Positions 9,676 to 24,156 of a DNA stretch of 64,000 nucleotides are shown here, piece after piece. The position numbers and the translations under genes are program-made. The stretch is from NCBI RefSeq assembly GCF_030867095.1, contig NC_081835.1, positions 15,012,501-15,076,500 of the forward strand, in the 5' to 3' direction. Source of the DNA: Alligator mississippiensis. Its lineage: Eukaryota > Chordata > Crocodylia > Alligatoridae. Position 1 is the first letter of the stretch. Each line of letters starts with the position of its first letter. The notes below the pieces were generated by a model. The model had not been told where the DNA came from. It did not search any database and worked only from the letters and a program-made list of their open reading frames with translations.

Positions 9676-12600
9676 CTGAAAGGGCAAAGGACAGAGATTT
9701 ATTTTGGTTTTTATATTGTAATTCCCAGAAGCCCAACCAAGATCTGGCTTCTGTCAATGTAGTCTTGTCAGAAGAGGAAGGAGAGGAAGACACTGATTTG
9801 GGTTTGTGTATGCTTACTGCTGTTATTATAGCGGCAGACATGTATGTGACTTGGAAGATGTAGGGCTTGAGAAGGGATCTGAAGGACAGTAAAGTAGCTT
9901 TTCAGATCCATTTATAGGAGGTGTTGGCAAACAGCGAAAAGACATTTATAGCGAGAACAAACAACTGAGTGATGAAAGCTGGCATTGTTGGCAGAATAGG
10001 GGGTAAAGAGCCAACACAATAAGGACAAGTGGATGAGCAGGGAAATGCAGAAATATGAAGGGTCTCAAACACAAAAATAAGATGACTGATTTTGATGTGG
10101 TGGTATAGTCAGCCAATTTGCCTCTTTTGCATCCAAAATTATTTTGTTTGCCTTTTACTGGTTTAAAAAAAAAAAGATACTGGCTGAAAGCATATGGGAA
10201 TACTGACTCTTTTCAAAAGTGGCTTGTGATTCATTTTTTTTAAAGTATTTTCATATTTTGGTGCTCAACATAAGGTTACTTAAAGCCTCCTTACTCAATT
10301 TCTGAAAAGTAGGCCTCTTTACAGGGTTTCATAGTGGGCACCCAAAATGGCTAGTGGCCATCTAAAATCATAGTGTAAAGCAGAGGTAGGCAATGTTTTG
10401 GCCAGTGCCAAAAAAACTGCAATGTCTACCTTGTAAGGGGCCAGACGGAGTGCCAGCATGCCAGAAAAACAAAGCTGGGGCGGGAGGTACATGGCAGGAC
10501 ACACTGCATTTTAATATAGTTAATAATTACAAATGTTGATTTTTTTTACAGTAAATACCAGGTTTTCTAAAAATTCCAAACCTGGTGACAATGAATAAAA
10601 TTTCATATACTACCTCTGTTGTGTATTTTTTTTGTTAAGCATGTTGTGATGAGAAAGAGAAAGAAGAGAAAAAGAGGGAGGGAAAGAGGAGAGAAGAGAG
10701 AAGAAATAGAAGATGAGAGAGGAAAAACAGAGAAGAGAAAAGCACTAACTGCCTGAGTGGGAGTAGGGCAGGGTGGGTGGTGGCGGCCCTGGTGGTGCAG
10801 GGTGGGGGGGAGGCCCTGTGGTGAATTTTGGAGTGGCTATTTGCCCCCAAGCCCTTCCCAGCAGTGCCCCTGTGCCCTGCACTCCAGAGCCTCAGTGATG
10901 GCTGCACGCACCCCTCGGGGCGGAAGAGAAGCCCAAAGCAGCGCAACCCCAGGTCCCTCCCCCACCATCCTCTTGGAGGTGTGGGGCACAGGGTGGTGGG
11001 GCTGGGGCAGTGCAACCCTGGCCCCTCCACTGCCGTCCATGTGGAGGCAGGCATGCATGCGTGCGCTGCCTCAGGCCCCTTCCCCAACTTGTACCTCGAG
11101 GTGCGCGTGCAATCGCCAACAGCAGAGCTGATGCCGGCACTCCAGAGCCATGGCTCCAGCTCTGTGTTGGCGGTGACTGCACGTGCACCTCCAAATTTGC
11201 CTTAGGCTCCCCACCCTGTAGCCACCCCTCCAGTGCCACTTGGGCCGCCACCACCCACCACTCCCAGCACTGCCTGGGCCACAGCCCACACCTCTCAGCA
11301 CTGCCTGGGCCACACAGCCCACCCCGTGCAGCTGAGCCCACCTCTCCCAGTACTGCCTGGGCCACCACCACCTGCCCCGCACAGCTGAGCCCACCCCACT
11401 CCCACCAGCAGCATAGCCCCTCCACCAGGAAGAGGCTGGTGCTGCCCCTGCAACCAGCCCAGACTCTGGGTATCTGCTCCCAGCCATGGAGCGAGGCTGC
11501 TTGCAGCCTCCCAGCTGCCTGTTGGGAGCAGCCCAGGCTGCGCGGCTGGCAGTAGCTGTGTGGAGTCCGGGTGGGTAGTGGTGTGCCAAGCAAAATGTCC
11601 TTGCGTGCCATGCTCCGGTGTGTGTGCCAGGGGCTGCTGATCTCTGGTGTAAAGGTTTAGTATCCCACAATAGGTAATGGCCTTTTGGCAAGCCTGCCTG
11701 GCAATCTTATCTTTCTCTGAAAGATTTGATGGTGCAGAAAATACCTTTTGGCTCCCCTGTAAGCATGTCCTCTAAGATCCTTTCGAGCTTTTGTCCATAC
11801 TCCTGGTACTGTCCTTCTGTTATCTTGACACCAATTTCAAAGGGGACATTGCACTAAAATGAAAACACCAAATCAAAAGAATGGCTTAACTGTTCCTTTT
11901 AAAGAGGGTTCAAATTCTTTCTGCTCTTGAGTGCACAGAGATTGTATGCTATCTTCAAAAGAAGTATGGTAACTGAACTGCCTGAAAGTTTGTCTTCTCC
12001 AAACATCAGCTTGTCCTGAAATAATTATTACTCACTACCTGAGCAACAGTGATTGCAGTGGACAGCTGTTATGGGCAAATGCTGCAACAAAGTATGAGGT
12101 TACTGAAAGAAAACAATCCTAAAGTAAAATACTAGGAATTCTACAGTGAAAATAAATATTGGTATTAAGTTGGTAGCAGGTTGCAGGTGTATTCTTTGCA
12201 ATAATTCTCAGCCTCTTCAGATTTTAAGATTATCAACAATTTAGTCTCAAGTGCTCGTTTTAACTGCTCAAACTGGCTATGAATATATGTTACCTTTCGT
12301 GACAAATTTTTCTTCCATTTTGTACTGTGTGACGATATAAAACAAAAAGCCACAATTCCACCCCACCCACCCAGCCTCATTGAATCCATTGCAAAATACA
12401 GACCTTAACTTCAATTTCATTGCTGTGTCCTTTTGCCTGTTTTTCATCTGTATCCAAAACTCCTTCTGTGCCCCGGCGGTGTAATTTGGTGTTAGGCTTC
12501 TTAGCATCTTTCTGCTGCTGAAAAGTAACCCAGTGTAAATTTTTTTTTTTTCCATAGGCAAACAACCCTGGTCTGTGCTGGAAAATTTGCAGTTTGCGAT

Positions 12601-13044
12601 ACGGACTTTTTCACTAATGGAAGTTGTTTCTTCTCCCATTGTTTTATCTTGGTTTGAATGGGGATAGACAGTGGCAACATTATCAGAATCCTATCTACAC
12701 TCTAGTTCTTTATTACCGCTGGAGACACTTCAGGAGCCCAATCTTTCAAGTGCAGATACAGCCTTAACAGTTCATGTTCATTTGAGATAAATCTCAAAGG
12801 CCTTATCCCTCGTGATACTGAGGCAGATTGACCTTTTTTTCTGAGTATTGCTTTAACATAAAGTCATTTGGTTTCAAGTGGTAATTCTAAGGGAAAGTGG
12901 TTTGGATTAAGAAGAGAAGAATATTCTTAATTTTACCTGTGTCCTTGGGTATTCAGGGCTTAAAAAACTGGAGCCAGCCAGAGTAGTTTCTGTATAGAGA
13001 ATGCAGAAAAGGAGAATTCCCAGCAGAGCACTTCTGAGAAACAT
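9656..13044 (-). CDS. GHRL: GHRL, preproghrelin (4 coding exons, 116 aa)
   Basis: Coding exons on the minus strand are 13044-12937, 12517-12404, 11853-11745 and 9675-9656. Junctions are GT-AG in phases 0, 0 and 1, and the product is exactly 116 aa, the length I recall for chicken. Ghrelin is a stomach peptide hormone acting on GHSR to drive appetite and growth-hormone release; O-acyltransferase (GOAT) octanoylates Ser3. The signal peptide starts MFLRSALLGILLF (23 aa). The mature peptide begins GSSFLSPEYPRTQ with the acylated Ser present, continues QQKDAKKPNTKLH, and is followed by the RR processing site. The C-terminal part reads CNVPFEIGVKITEGQYQEYG and ends EIQVEN. An in-frame ATG 15 nt upstream (13059) has a weaker context, so MFL is preferred by similarity to chicken. 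An upstream noncoding exon, as in chicken, is possible but not located. Confidence 0.95.
10381..11646. mobile_element. hAT-type non-autonomous DNA transposon in GHRL intron 3
   Basis: The ends are inverted (CAGAGGTAGGCAA at 10381; ...GATCTCTG at 11646) and are flanked by a perfect 8-bp duplication, gtgtaaag, at 10373-10380 and 11647-11654. That is the hAT signature. The interior holds an AG-rich purine tract (10640-10745) and then GC-rich sequence. Long frames here on both strands (up to 239 aa) have Pro/Ala/His/Cys composition, no domain and no transposase motif. I treat them as chance. Confidence 0.85.
11745..11853 (-). CDS. GHRL: GHRL coding exon 3: C-terminal prohormone peptide
   Basis: The acceptor is cattttag|TGC and the donor CCAAAAG|gtattt. 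It encodes CNVPFEIGVKITEGQYQEYG and then QKLERILEDMLTGEPK. The first residue is Cys where the chicken and human sequences I recall have Phe. Confidence 0.93.
11854..12403 (-). other. GHRL: GHRL intron 2
   Basis: The intron has gt-ag ends and no repeat that I recognise. Intron 1 (12518-12936) is likewise unremarkable, with a short T run next to its acceptor. Confidence 0.7.
12404..12517 (-). CDS. GHRL: GHRL coding exon 2: rest of ghrelin and RR cleavage site
   Basis: The acceptor is ttttcag|CAGCAG and the donor GTTAAG|gtctgt, 38 codons. It encodes QQKDAKKPNTKLHRRGTEGV and then LDTDEKQAKGHSNEIEVK. Chicken has an almost identical QQKDTRKPTARLHRRGTES. The acceptor is a run of CAGs, so in-frame alternative acceptors at 12514 and 12511 are available. 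Confidence 0.95.
12937..13044 (-). CDS. GHRL: GHRL coding exon 1: signal peptide and ghrelin N-terminus
   Basis: It has 36 codons from ATG (complement of 13042-13044) to ACACAG|gtaaaa. It encodes a hydrophobic 23-residue signal ending TETTLA and then GSSFLSPEYPRTQ. GSSFLSPE is the near-invariant acyl-ghrelin start. Confidence 0.97.
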
Positions 13045-15332
13045 GATCGCCTTGGGCATGCGCTGAACCAAACCTGGGAACTTAACAAAGAGGAGAAGTT
13101 AAAAACTTTGCAGTGTCACTTGATTGCAGAATCTGGATACAGCTCCTCCAGTTTCCCCTGATTTGAATTAGGCTTTGTACTGCCTGGAAAACATAAGAGA
13201 TTGGTATTAAAGATATGAATAGAGAGAATCCCCCTTAAAAGTGAAGTTATTATTTTTTACTTAGAATGTTTTTTCTTACCTTTTTCACTTACCTTTCTTC
13301 CACAAGTGGAAAAATGACAGAACTGAAGATGGGACAGGAGAGAAGAAGTATACAAGAGAGAAGGTGGTGAGGGTGGAACCAGCCTGAAAGGTTGCTTGCC
13401 TAGATTTGGTTCACCAAATGGCTGTGTGGGGAGTTTTTCTATCACTGGAATATTTGTTTTGTTTTAAAGTGCCCCTTGAAATACAACCTAATACGTATTT
13501 GGAATTCCTTGGAAACTTGCTCTGCTTAGGTCATAACCAAATCAACAAAATGTGGAATACAATGCATAGATCTGTCGCTGGATTAGCTTTCCTGGGGGAT
13601 TAGATAGCAACTCTCTGAAAAAAGATCCAGACGTTGAGAATGTTCCATTCATTAATGCAGGTGAAATGCTTACCTTGCTGGGATCCTATGATCCCTGCTG
13701 ACTTCCTGCCCCTGGGGCAGGGGGCTGGACTCGATGATCCTCCAGGGTCCCTTCCAGCCCAAATGTCTATGAAATCTATGATTGTGGCTTGAATTCTCCG
13801 AAGAATACTTTTCAATCGGTACCTGAACTGGCATAGCTCAGTAACGAAATAGAGAAGTTAAGTTTATATGTGACCTATTCTAGAAAATGTTTTTCTGTTC
13901 TTTTACTAAGTGGGTTATTCCATCTTTTTTAAATTTCCCTTGTTAAAGACCTCAGGCTATAGTGGGGGTTTTCAGCCATGACGTATGGGGGTGGGAGCTT
14001 GTTTAGTCTTCCACGTTTGCCAAATTGGACATTGGTTCAGGGAAGAACAGAGAAGGGGTGAAAGCCTGGGACAGTTCTCCTGTGGACTCCCAGCTCAGCC
14101 AGAAAGGGGATTAGGAACCACAGTGGAGGTAGCACGTGTGGAGAAGAGTGCTGATGACACAGCTACAGCCGACTGAGCAGAGTCAGAATTTGGGCAAGCG
14201 AACAAAGAACAAAATGCCTCTGGGAAGCCAGGACTTCAAATCTAATCTGAAACAGAAACCAGCACTTCACAGCCTTGTGGCAAAAAAAGCTTCATGATCT
14301 CTTCCTGAACAGTTCTCCTATGGACTATAGAAAGACCAGGGTGTTTAAGAGAAGAGATGAATAAGGAGGGACATAAGCATATGATCTGAGGAAGGTAGAT
14401 TGGGAACTTCTGTTCTCCCAGGTTTGCAAGACACGAAAAAGTGGAAATTCACTGTTGTTGAAAGTGAAAAAGACAAAACCCGTCAATAAAAGAAATATTT
14501 CATCTTCACACAAGATGCAGTTAAGCTGTGGAACTCACTGGTATAGGAAACCATTGGTCACAGGAATAGAGGGGCATAAAACTGGAAGAGACCACCTGGG
14601 TCACTACCCAGTGTCCAAGAATTCAACCAGATTTAGCATGGTCTATTTTTAGGATTACAGATTCTGACACAGACTCTTTGAATCTGGTGGGAAACTGGGG
14701 GCAGGAGAAGCATCCTTTTTTAACAGGTGGGGCCAGCCATGGTCATACAAGCTTACCTGGAGCAGGGTGGGTAGGTCAGCTATTCAGAGAACAGCCACTG
14801 AGCTACAGAAGAGGTGTAGGCACCAGACCAAACTGACTGAAGACAGGTACCAAAGCAGTGAAGAAAACAAAGGAGGAAAATGGAAAAAAAAATATTTTTG
14901 CCTATAATAAAAGTCTTGCATTGTATTAAAGTAAGAAATAACTTGTTCTGAAATACTGGGCAAAGTCCTTGTTATGTTCCTACAGCCATTATGTTTCTTT
15001 GGGTTAAGTACAGATAGTCAAAAAACCCAAGGCTGAATTGATTCAGTCTTTGCAGGTTAGTCTAAGCGGCAAAGATTGAACCAATAAGCAAATGAACAGA
15101 CATTCACTTTTCATTCGGGAAATGCAGCCCACATGCCTGCAGTAGCTGAAGCCAGGAGCTTGGGGGGTGCTAGAGCATGGCTCTCTGGCACATAGGCCAG
15201 CATGGGTTGTGTGTTCACTTCCTCTTCGTGTGCACCCAAGATCTCTGGGATTTGCCGTCCAGAATCACAACAAGACTCTGCACAGTTGCTCATCAGTCCC
15301 TCTTCCCACTTCCAGCTGCCTCTGGGATTTGG
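13045..15332. other. GHRL upstream region / intergenic
   Basis: It holds the GHRL 5' UTR or promoter, whose boundary I cannot place; TTTATA on the plus strand at 13863-13868 could be a TATA element read on the minus strand. The only clear repeat is a CR1 tail at 13695-13785. Possible weak CR1-like sequence near 14560-14640 is too diverged to call. Confidence 0.4.
13695..13785 (+). mobile_element. CR1 LINE 3' end fragment
   Basis: It reads 'ggctggactcgatgatcctc' and 'cagggtcccttccagcccaa' and ends 'tgtctatgaaatctatga'. This is a different, older CR1 subfamily than the long copy at 32.8-35.7 kb. Confidence 0.85.
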
Positions 15333-16188
15333 ACTAAAAGCTGTCATTTGGCAAAGTACAGCTACAGAGAAATTTCAAAGCTAGAAAATGTTTGGTATTA
15401 CAGTATTTGTTTAAACAAATGGATTCAAATATCCTTCTACTTCTTCACCTTTTGTTTCAGTGGAACAAAGGAGGGGAAATTAAATACAATGCAAAAAAAC
15501 CCCACTCTCCTCTTTTACTTCATCTTGGAAGAAAGTTTGGAAACATCTAAGGAATGGAAAATTTTGGGGGAATCCCACTGCTTCAATTTTTACATATGTA
15601 AGTATGAAAAAACTGAAGTGTTAACTGCTTGACACAATGATACAGGTCTTCCTTCCTTGGCAAACTTTTTCCTAGCTAACAATACCAACTTAATTTTCCC
15701 CATAGCTCTGGTGTTTCTCTGCATCAGAAATGAAGTTCTGTCATCCAGGTTTGTGCTGGTGAATTAGGGTGACTAACACATGATCTTAAGACATAAGACA
15801 TTGAAATAGGAAGGGTTTTTTAAATCAGGTTGTTTGGATGCTTTGGATTGTGTACTCGGAAAGGGGGGGGGCCTGTATCATTGTATCAAGCACTTAACAC
15901 TTCAGTGTTTTTCATACTTACACATGGAAAAAATGAAGCAGTGGGATTCCCCTTACTTTTCCATTCCCTAGATATTTCCAAACTTTCAAGAGGAAGTAAA
16001 AAGAGGAGAGTGTTGGGTTGTTTTGTTTTGCACTGTTTTATCTCCCCTCCTTTTTTTCCACTGGCACAAAAAGTGAAGAAATAGAGGAAAATCTGAATCC
16101 ATTTGTTTAAACAAATACTGCCATGCCAAACATTTTCTAGCTTTGAAATTTCCCTGTAGCTCTACTTTGCTAAATTACAGCTTTTAGT
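15333..16188. repeat. Long imperfect inverted repeat (two ~318-bp arms, 220-bp spacer)
   Basis: The left arm 15333-15650 and the reverse complement of the right arm 15871-16188 align end to end at roughly 85% by eye, with small indels. Matching blocks include ACTAAAAGCTGT at the outer ends, AGCTAGAAAATGTTTGG, TTTGTTTAAACAAATGGATT, GAATCCCACTGCTTCA and AATGATACAGG at the inner ends. There is no coding frame, and the spacer 15651-15870 shows nothing recognisable. It could be a foldback DNA transposon or an inverted duplication of a single-copy segment; the family is unknown. Confidence 0.9.
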
Positions 16189-17790
16189 TCAGTGTTGACC
16201 ATCTCCATCTGAAACCACTGAAGAGGAATTTGTAAATGTGAGGTGATAAGCTGTAAATGTAAGGCCCAGTCACATGCTGAACTTCAAGCACAATTGTAAG
16301 CTTGGTTAGCTGTAAAGCTTTGACTTGTGAGGAAGGGAGAGGAGCATCATGCCTGTATTTATAATCCCTGATCTATAAAATAGTATAGGATGATCTGAAG
16401 CCCGGTTCCCCTGAGAAGGTACCTCACCTTATAGCTCCTAAAAAGGTTAGGTTAATTAGGACAGTTGTTTTCACTTGCACGCTTGGGGCTGGAGTTGTTC
16501 TGCTGCTGTAGTGGACCCCAGACTGTTGGATGTTCTGGTTATAGAGACCTTGTCTACTCTGTTTTGGATGACCAGAACTGTTAAATCATTGCATGGCACC
16601 TATGGGACAAATAAGAGTTCACAGCTCCGATGCTGACAGGCTGCTGTTAATAGTATGTTTTCACTTTCAATTTGGGATGGGGCTGAAGAACTATCAGAGT
16701 TTTGCAGGGGGGAGTTTGAAATGCTCTTGCACGCGGTGCCTTGCAGACCTACTCTCCTGGTGAGCTGAGCCTGGTGGCAGGCACTGGAATGCTGTTAGGT
16801 GGGGAATGACAGGGTTCATGTCCCAAATTAGCCTGTTTTTGAACCAAGCACTTACTCCATCTGTACACCTGAGGAGCGAGGCAGGGATACGCTGAGTGCC
16901 TGTGGTTTGAAAAGAACCAGCTCACATTCAAACAAAGGTATTTTGAAAGGTGTGCAAAGATGCATATCATTTGAGTAAAGATCAGCCTCAGCTCAAGAAT
17001 GGGAATGCACTTTCAAAAAAAGGAATTATTTGCGATGTCACAGGAAATGTTGTTGATCTTAGATAACTTTGTTCCTTTTTGTACAAATGTATTCTGTTGC
17101 CACACAGGTAAAGAATGGGGCATATCTGTGGGGCATGAATAAGTATAACATCCATTTGCAGCATCTCTGAGCAACCAGGGAAGGATTAACAAAAGTCTGG
17201 TCTTTTTTTTCTTTTACCTCAATATTGAAGAAATGTAAAGAAATCACGAGAACTGGACTCAGCAGCCTTTTTGCTGTACATTTTGCCAGATGCTTGGGCT
17301 GTATTTACTGTATTTTAGTCCGGGCATAGTACATTATGGTTAGGGCAAACACCAAGCACTTACCAGCAACCTCTAGTCCTCAAGCTGATCCTCAGCAGAC
17401 CTTAATTCATATTCAAGTGAAGAATATAAAATGATATTCTGATGAGACAACCCAAGTTGAAAATTGCATTAGATGAAATTTATCAAGTTTTGTTCCTCTC
17501 TCCAAGGGCCCTGCCACAAGTTCAAATTAAAGCTGACTAGAAACCAGCTATAAAGTTGTCACCCATTTTCAAGCACTAACTCTGTAGCAGGCTGGCTCTT
17601 TTTATGGCTGGGTGACCATTTTATGGCAGGAGGATCATTACTTTGCACCATGGTTGGTCTACATTTATTGTGCGAGGACTCACCCACGGCAGGTCCTTAG
17701 CTAGCAGTTGAAGCCAGTACAGCACATGGTATTGATTGTGTCAAGAGTAACGTTCATTATCACGTCACTGTTAAAAGCAATTACGTCAAA
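16189..17790. other. Intergenic stretch, nothing recognised
   Basis: It has moderate AT content, no splice-linked coding exon and no repeat that I can name. Sequence 17505-17700 has the look of an old mobile-element fragment ('aagggccctgccacaag'), but I cannot support a family. Confidence 0.4.
17761..17788. promoter_or_regulatory. Paired CRE/ATF-like half sites
   Basis: CACGTCA at 17761-17767 and TTACGTCA at 17781-17788 are 20 bp apart, about 450 bp upstream of the RPL32 start. Short-motif evidence only. Confidence 0.3.
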
Positions 17791-17794
17791 CACC

Positions 17795-21976
<4,182 letters not shown>

Positions 21977-22005
21977 GTTGGCTCCTCTGTTAATGCAGAT
22001 GTATT

Positions 22006-22011
22006 AATAAA
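22006..22011 (+). terminator. RPL32: RPL32 poly(A) signal
   Basis: AATAAA lies 30 nt after the stop codon and is followed by an A run at 22016-22022. Confidence 0.85.
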
Positions 22012-22024
22012 ATGTAAAAAAACC

Positions 22025-23370
22025 CAAAGTGTGGTGTGGGGTGGTTGAATGTCTCTATACTACTCGAACTAGAATGTTGAGACTCCTTTCTGTAACATCC
22101 TGAAAAATGAGACTGAGATAGACAATCGCTTACAGTCTTTGCTACACAAGGTCATACTAGAGACTGCAGGGGAGGGGAAGGTACTCTCCTCCCCCTTTGT
22201 GATCCTATGTTTTGAAGCTGAGCAGGTCTTGGAGTTATTTTAACTGCACTGAAAAAATAGGCTTGTAAATACACCTTCTTTGAACCAGCTAGTCCATTGT
22301 TATGGAGGTGGCTGACTGCTGTAGTACTACCTGTTGCTTGTTAAGGCTAATGCATGCAGTGGTGGTAATGCCACTTCCTCTGCTACAGCCTGTACTCTTG
22401 CAAAGCGTGCTACATGGAATTAAGCTTTCTATTAGGATAAACATGCAATCCAGAAGTAATAAGTAATGGTGGTTATTTTACCCCCACATAAATTCAGTAG
22501 CAGATGGGTAACAGCTTCATCATATCTCTTTATTTTCTTTGGATGCCACTCATACAGCATGGAAATTCTCACACTCCGCACTATAAATAGACCAGTTCAA
22601 ATGTTTCACACCAACCACTCTTGTCAAAAACAAGGAGAAAAACCCTGAACTGAAAGCTTATTACAAATCCATGGCTACAAGAGGTATGTCATGGTGGCTT
22701 CATTCTGTAGTTTACTATTACTCTATCCATCGCTTACTGTTAAAGAACTTTCCCTGCATCCATCACTTCCTAGGACAGGGTAGGATTTGAGCAAAACCAT
22801 TAAAATAATGTCAAGTGATGTGCAAAGGTTCTAGTCTTCTGAAAAGTACTTACATTCCTGCAAGTTCTCATTTAGTGGCCCAATACAAAATATCTAGCAA
22901 AAATAGGAGAGTACTGAATGCAGGTGTCTGACAGCAACATGCTGTATTTTACTTCTAAGATGACAAATTTGGAATACATCAGTGCTTTGGCATCCAATGG
23001 TCACCCAGAAGAACACTGCTGGCAATTTAAACAAGGTAAAGAGGCTGTTGCACATACAGATTAAGGTAAAGAAGACTCTGGAAGGTTAAAATGTAATTAG
23101 CAGGTGACATTCCATTTTGGAAGACAATTGATTTCAGAGACACTTTGTGCAGCCAAACTCCTTGACAGTGAAATCAAGGGGGAAAAGCCTTGTTATCCAC
23201 CTGCTTCCACAAAAGTAACCAAGGATCAGTTCTCTTGTTTTATGCATTGACCTACAGGGAAAGTCAAGAAATTGTAAGTAATAAATAGCAAGTGCAGCTT
23301 ATAGCAGACAATTCATTTAGGATGAAGACTCTTTAGACCTAACAATTTTGAAACCAGGAGACAGTGAAAC
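22025..23370. other. Spacer between RPL32 and CAND2 3' ends
   Basis: No coding exon or recognised repeat. Another minus-strand AATAAA (complement of 22529-22534) could be a distal CAND2 poly(A) site. Confidence 0.4.
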
Positions 23371-23376
23371 TTTATT
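23371..23376 (-). terminator. CAND2: Candidate CAND2 poly(A) signal
   Basis: TTTATT on the plus strand is AATAAA on the CAND2 strand, about 550 nt after the CAND2 stop. Confidence 0.4.
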
Positions 23377-23928
23377 GGTGGCCAGTTCTGTCACAAGACT
23401 AAGATGCTTAGCCACTGTTCTCTAGTGAAAAGATACAGAAATTCCTTCTGTTGACAGGGCAATTGGGGTGCAAAGTGCATGTGCAATGGTAAAAGTGAGA
23501 ACTAAGTCACCTTGAAGCTTTTTCCCCCCTCGTGCTACTATTTCAAACAAGGCGCTGTGGTGGGGAATCATTCTGGGAGAAGGGTTCCATTTTGCAGCAC
23601 CGTACTAAAACAAATTTAAAATGGTCTCATTCCTCCCATCTAACAACTTGCTGAAGAATTTAATGCACTGTATTTTTCAATCCCTCCTATCAAGGGCTTT
23701 TTACCTTAGCCACATCTGCAAGATTAGAATTCAGCAAGAGGGAGCAGACGCCTGTATTTGGGCAGCTGGAACTACATAGCCAATTTCTGTTTGGTTTATA
23801 TGGCTCCTGCAGTTGAGCCCAGCTCCAAGACATTTTTTCTTAGCCTGCCTACAAGAAATCCATTTCAGCAACGCATTATGGGGGCAGGAGGGTGATGGGG
23901 GCGGGGAGGTGGAAAGACGGGGCAAACT

Positions 23929-24156
23929 TTAACTCATCTCCATGGATTCTGTGGTGGACAATGAAGCAGAATCCTTCTGAATACTCTCGAAGAGTGAAGC
24001 CATTTCAGGATTGGCTCTGATTTGAGAAGAAAATTCAGCCATCACTGGACTTTTCTCCACTTCGGGGATGGTTAGCAAAGCAGCAACTGCTCTCATTGCT
24101 GAACGTTTCAGCTCATCCTGCTTTTCAAACTCCTGTTTCACAGAACCAGCTTTTAC
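23929..24156 (-). CDS. CAND2: CAND2 coding exon 15 and stop
   Basis: The acceptor is gactttcag|GTAAAA. It encodes [20 protein letters not shown] and ends [11 protein letters not shown] before TAA (complement of 23929-23931). Confidence 0.96.
   Translation of the reverse strand, partial: VKAGSVKQEFEKQDELKRSAMRAVAALLTIPEVEKSPVMAEFSSQIRANPEMASLFESIQKDSASLSTTESMEMS

Noticed and set aside
10635-11691. Long overlapping open frames on both strands, up to 239 aa
   Set aside because: They lie inside a bounded hAT element, have Pro/Ala/His/Cys-rich composition set by GC bias, and show no domain, splice support or similarity to a transposase.
11733-11744. Ghrelin ending by read-through after exon 3 (12 extra residues then TAA)
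   Set aside because: A good gtattt donor follows GEPK, and exon 4 at 9675 restores the normal 116-aa length and a family-like tail. Read-through remains possible as a minor isoform.
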